From: an uncultured Acidimicrobiales bacterium
Lineage (GTDB): Bacteria > Actinomycetota > Acidimicrobiia > Acidimicrobiales > UBA10347
Direction: 5' to 3'
Length of the DNA: 7,734 nucleotides
NCBI GenBank assembly: GCA_937942965.1
Contig: CALDGN010000191.1
Coordinates: forward strand, 1 to 7,734
Both the position numbers and the translations under genes were made by a program. This document shows, in pieces, positions 6,060 to 7,734 of this stretch. The notes under the pieces are model-generated. The model did not search any database. It had not been told where the DNA came from and saw only the letters and a list, made by a program, of their open reading frames with translations. The number at the start of each line of letters is the position of its first letter. Position 1 is the first letter of the stretch.

Positions 6060-6065
6060 AACGTA
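6060..6065 (-). promoter_or_regulatory. Probable -10 box of a leaderless promoter for the amidase
   Basis: On the minus strand TACGTT is followed by CGCGAT and then the ATG at 6053. TANNNT plus six bases places transcription start at the A of the ATG, as in leaderless actinobacterial genes. No strong -35 is visible. The absence of a well-spaced Shine-Dalgarno (GGAAAG is too far upstream) agrees. Confidence 0.5.
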
Positions 6066-6123
6066 CTTTCCAAGGTGCGTCCGGTCGCGATGCCGCTGCC
6101 AGTCGCGCCTGAGGACAGCGAAG

Positions 6124-6129
6124 TAGTGT
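6124..6129 (+). promoter_or_regulatory. Probable -10 box of a leaderless promoter for the aldo/keto reductase
   Basis: TAGTGT is followed by CGCCCC and then the ATG at 6136, again six bases. Transcription would start at or next to the A of the start codon. There is no properly spaced Shine-Dalgarno. It mirrors the box of the divergent amidase gene in the same 82-base gap. Confidence 0.5.
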
Positions 6130-6135
6130 CGCCCC

Positions 6136-7026
6136 ATGGGCTTGCCATCAGCGCCGTTCGGGCGCACCGGTCACAACAGCACGCGTGTCATCTTCGGAGC
6201 GGCGGCGCTCGGCGCAATGAGCCAGGGCCGCGCCGACGACACGATCGAACTTGTGCGCGCTGCGGGCGTGAACCACTTCGATACGGCTGCGAGCTACGGC
6301 GACTCTGAGCTGCGACTGGCGCCCTGGTTGCAAGACCATCGCAGCGAGGTTTTCCTGGCGACCAAGACCGGAGAACGCGACGGCAGCGCAGCGCGAGCCG
6401 AACTCGAACGGAGCCTGGAGCGGCTGGGTGTCGATCAGGTCGACCTCATCCAGCTCCACAACCTGGTCGAAGATGGCGATTGGGAAACCGCGCACGGTCC
6501 TGGCGGTGCGGTCGAGGCACTCGCCGCTGCCCGTGACGAAGGACTCGTTCGCTTCATCGGCGTGACCGGACACGGCACCCGCATCCCAGGCATGCACCTG
6601 CGGAGCCTCGAAGCGTTCGACTTCGATTCGGTCCTGTTCCCGTGGAACCACACGATGCTCGAGAACCCCGCCTACCGGACCGACGCGTTCGAGCTGGCTC
6701 GCGTGTGCCGGGAGCGCAACGTGGGCATGCAGACGATCAAGTCGATCGCAGTTGGCCGCTGGCCCGCTGACTTCGATGGGCCCAAGTTCAGCTGGTACGA
6801 AGCGCTCGAAGACCCCGACGCGATCGGTCGAGCGGTGCGTCACGTCCTCGGCGAAGACGGCCTGTTCCTGAACACGACCAGCGATGCACGCAAGCTTCCG
6901 ATCATTCTCGAGGCCGCTGCCGCGGCGAATGCGACAACCAAACCGTCGCCCGCCGAGATGGACGCAGACGTCGCTTCGTTCGCAATCACCCCGCTCTTCG
7001 ACGGGGCCGAGCTGGAACGGATCTGA
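6136..7026 (+). CDS. Aldo/keto reductase family oxidoreductase
   Basis: A 296-residue TIM-barrel oxidoreductase of the aldo/keto reductase superfamily, which uses NAD(P)H to reduce carbonyls in the cytoplasm. The catalytic tetrad is present: Asp49 and Tyr54 in HFDTAASYGDSE, Lys77 in FLATKTGERD, and His108 in DLIQLHNL. The N-terminal FGRTGHNSTRVIFGAAALGAM matches the usual first strand. VRFIGVTGHG (138-147) and VGMQTIKSIAVGRW (196-209) are late barrel strands. The usual C-terminal cofactor-binding helix segment is not clear; instead GLFLNTTSDARKLPIILEAA occupies that place. This resembles a subgroup in which the last strand reads T(S/T)xxxxLxxIL. Substrate is unknown. It is divergent from the amidase, with which it may share a regulatory gap, and is followed after 46 bases by an acidic-protein gene on the same strand. 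Confidence 0.9.
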   Translation: MGLPSAPFGRTGHNSTRVIFGAAALGAMSQGRADDTIELVRAAGVNHFDTAASYGDSELRLAPWLQDHRSEVFLATKTGERDGSAARAELERSLERLGVDQVDLIQLHNLVEDGDWETAHGPGGAVEALAAARDEGLVRFIGVTGHGTRIPGMHLRSLEAFDFDSVLFPWNHTMLENPAYRTDAFELARVCRERNVGMQTIKSIAVGRWPADFDGPKFSWYEALEDPDAIGRAVRHVLGEDGLFLNTTSDARKLPIILEAAAAANATTKPSPAEMDADVASFAITPLFDGAELERI

Positions 7027-7072
7027 CGGGTGGCGCCAACGGCGGTGAGCTATCCGGTACAACGGTGCGTTG

Positions 7073-7734
7073 ATGTCTGAGGTGCGAGGCGCGGATCTGG
7101 TCGATGCGATCACCGAATGGGTGGATCGCGCCGACGAAGATCTCGATGAACACGACATAGATGCGATTCTGCGCATCCAGCTTGCGATCGACGCGAGCCA
7201 TTGGAGCGGCGTCGATGTTGCCGAGCTGACCCAGGGCGATGTTGCGTCGCTGAAGCATCATCTGCGCGATGTCGATGCGCCAGAGTTCACGGCCTGGGTG
7301 GTCAATGAGACGCTCCGTGATGCCGACGTGGTGCCGCCGCGCGGACCGGCGAGGAAGGCTCCGTCGAGCCGCCGGCGATCCAGTTCGAAGAAGACAGGTT
7401 CCAAGAAGACTGCTTCCACGGACGCTGTTTCCACGGAGCCCGTCGCCGAGCAGCCAGAAGAAGACCCGTCTGAAGCAGAGCTCGATGCAGAGACGGTCGA
7501 GGATGCGGGCGCTGAGGACGGCGAACCCGAAGACCCAGAACTCGATGACCCGGAACTCGATGACGCCGAACTTGATGACGCCGAACTCGATGACGCAGAC
7601 GACCTCTTTCTCGCTGACGACGAAGATCTCGACGCCGAGGACCCAGAACTCGACGACGAAGATCTCGACGATGGAGACGATCCAGCCGAGCTAGGCGGCA
7701 TCTTCTCGACGACCCTCGATGCCGACGAAGAAGC
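7073..7734 (+). CDS. Acidic, repeat-rich protein of unknown function (C-terminus cut by window edge)
   Basis: The first 220 residues of a protein I do not recognise. Residues 1-88 look folded and mainly helical (ITEWVDRADEDLDEHDIDA, VAELTQGDVASLKHHL, FTAWVVNETL). Residues 89-118 form a basic Ser/Lys/Arg linker (APSSRRRSSSKKTGSKKT). From about 120 on it is extremely acidic, with ELDD-type repeats, and around 208-217 returns to a mixed sequence (LGGIFSTTLD), so a further domain may follow outside the window. There is no signal peptide or membrane segment. The ATG at 7073 is the first start in this frame after the reductase. No strong ribosome-binding site is seen; TACAAC at 7058-7063 could be a poor -10 box. 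With a 46-base gap it may be co-transcribed with the reductase. A strongly basic stretch followed by a long acidic tail could mean a protein- or nucleic-acid-associated factor, but that is speculation. Confidence 0.78.
   Translation, partial: MSEVRGADLVDAITEWVDRADEDLDEHDIDAILRIQLAIDASHWSGVDVAELTQGDVASLKHHLRDVDAPEFTAWVVNETLRDADVVPPRGPARKAPSSRRRSSSKKTGSKKTASTDAVSTEPVAEQPEEDPSEAELDAETVEDAGAEDGEPEDPELDDPELDDAELDDAELDDADDLFLADDEDLDAEDPELDDEDLDDGDDPAELGGIFSTTLDADEE
7535..7594 (+). repeat. Four 15-base tandem repeats encoding (P/A)ELDD
   Basis: Four in-frame units at 7535-7549, 7550-7564, 7565-7579 and 7580-7594 differ only at their first three bases and one CTC/CTT change. They encode PELDD, PELDD, AELDD and AELDD. 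Related units recur downstream near 7640-7670 (PELDD, EDLDD). Near-identical DNA suggests recent slippage or duplication. Confidence 0.88.

Noticed and set aside
6148..7176. Minus-strand open frame of 342 codons opposite the aldo/keto reductase.
   Set aside because: It lies antisense to a gene with an intact catalytic tetrad and resembles no family.
7535..7594. A CRISPR-like or regulatory repeat array.
   Set aside because: The units are 15 bases, contiguous without spacers, and in frame with an acidic coding sequence, so they are protein repeats.

Overview
The window reads as chromosomal DNA from a high-GC Gram-positive-type bacterium, probably an actinobacterium and perhaps of the Acidimicrobiia. 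The evidence is G+C-rich codon use with several GTG starts, a short group-2-like sigma-70 factor, a Tad/Flp locus headed by an Ssd/TadZ-like protein, a lipoprotein with an acidic MSDE-type linker, and promoters that look leaderless. The class assignment is inference from style, not from a marker gene.

Layout. Positions 1-1368 (minus strand) hold the start of a Tad-type pilus locus: an Ssd/TadZ/CpaE-like protein with a degenerate Walker A, followed by a CpaF/TadA-type secretion ATPase whose C-terminal part lies outside the window. The 136-nt gap between them fits a 47-codon ORF coupled to both neighbours by GTGA and ATGA overlaps. At 1479-1574 (minus) is a selenocysteine tRNA gene (selC, anticodon UCA). 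At 1736-2677 (minus) is a sigma-70 family factor. Next comes a 307-nt divergent intergenic region with two inverted-repeat features.

Positions 2985-4586 (plus) encode a secreted lipoprotein with a DUF3179 domain. Its stop directly abuts the stop of a convergent amidase-signature enzyme at 4587-6053 (minus). The amidase is divergent from an aldo/keto reductase at 6136-7026 (plus). Each of these two genes has a TANNNT box exactly six bases before its ATG, suggesting back-to-back leaderless promoters. From 7073 (plus) a very acidic, repeat-rich protein of unknown function runs off the window end.

The genes do not form one pathway. There are three themes: surface pilus assembly (Tad genes), information processing (sigma factor, tRNA-Sec), and unrelated metabolic or envelope functions (DUF3179 lipoprotein, amidase, aldo/keto reductase). 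I saw no phage, transposon, CRISPR or defence system. The most informative items are selC, which predicts selenoprotein synthesis elsewhere in the genome, the coupled small ORF in the Tad locus, an inverted repeat that includes the sigma factor's ribosome-binding site, and the back-to-back leaderless-type promoters.
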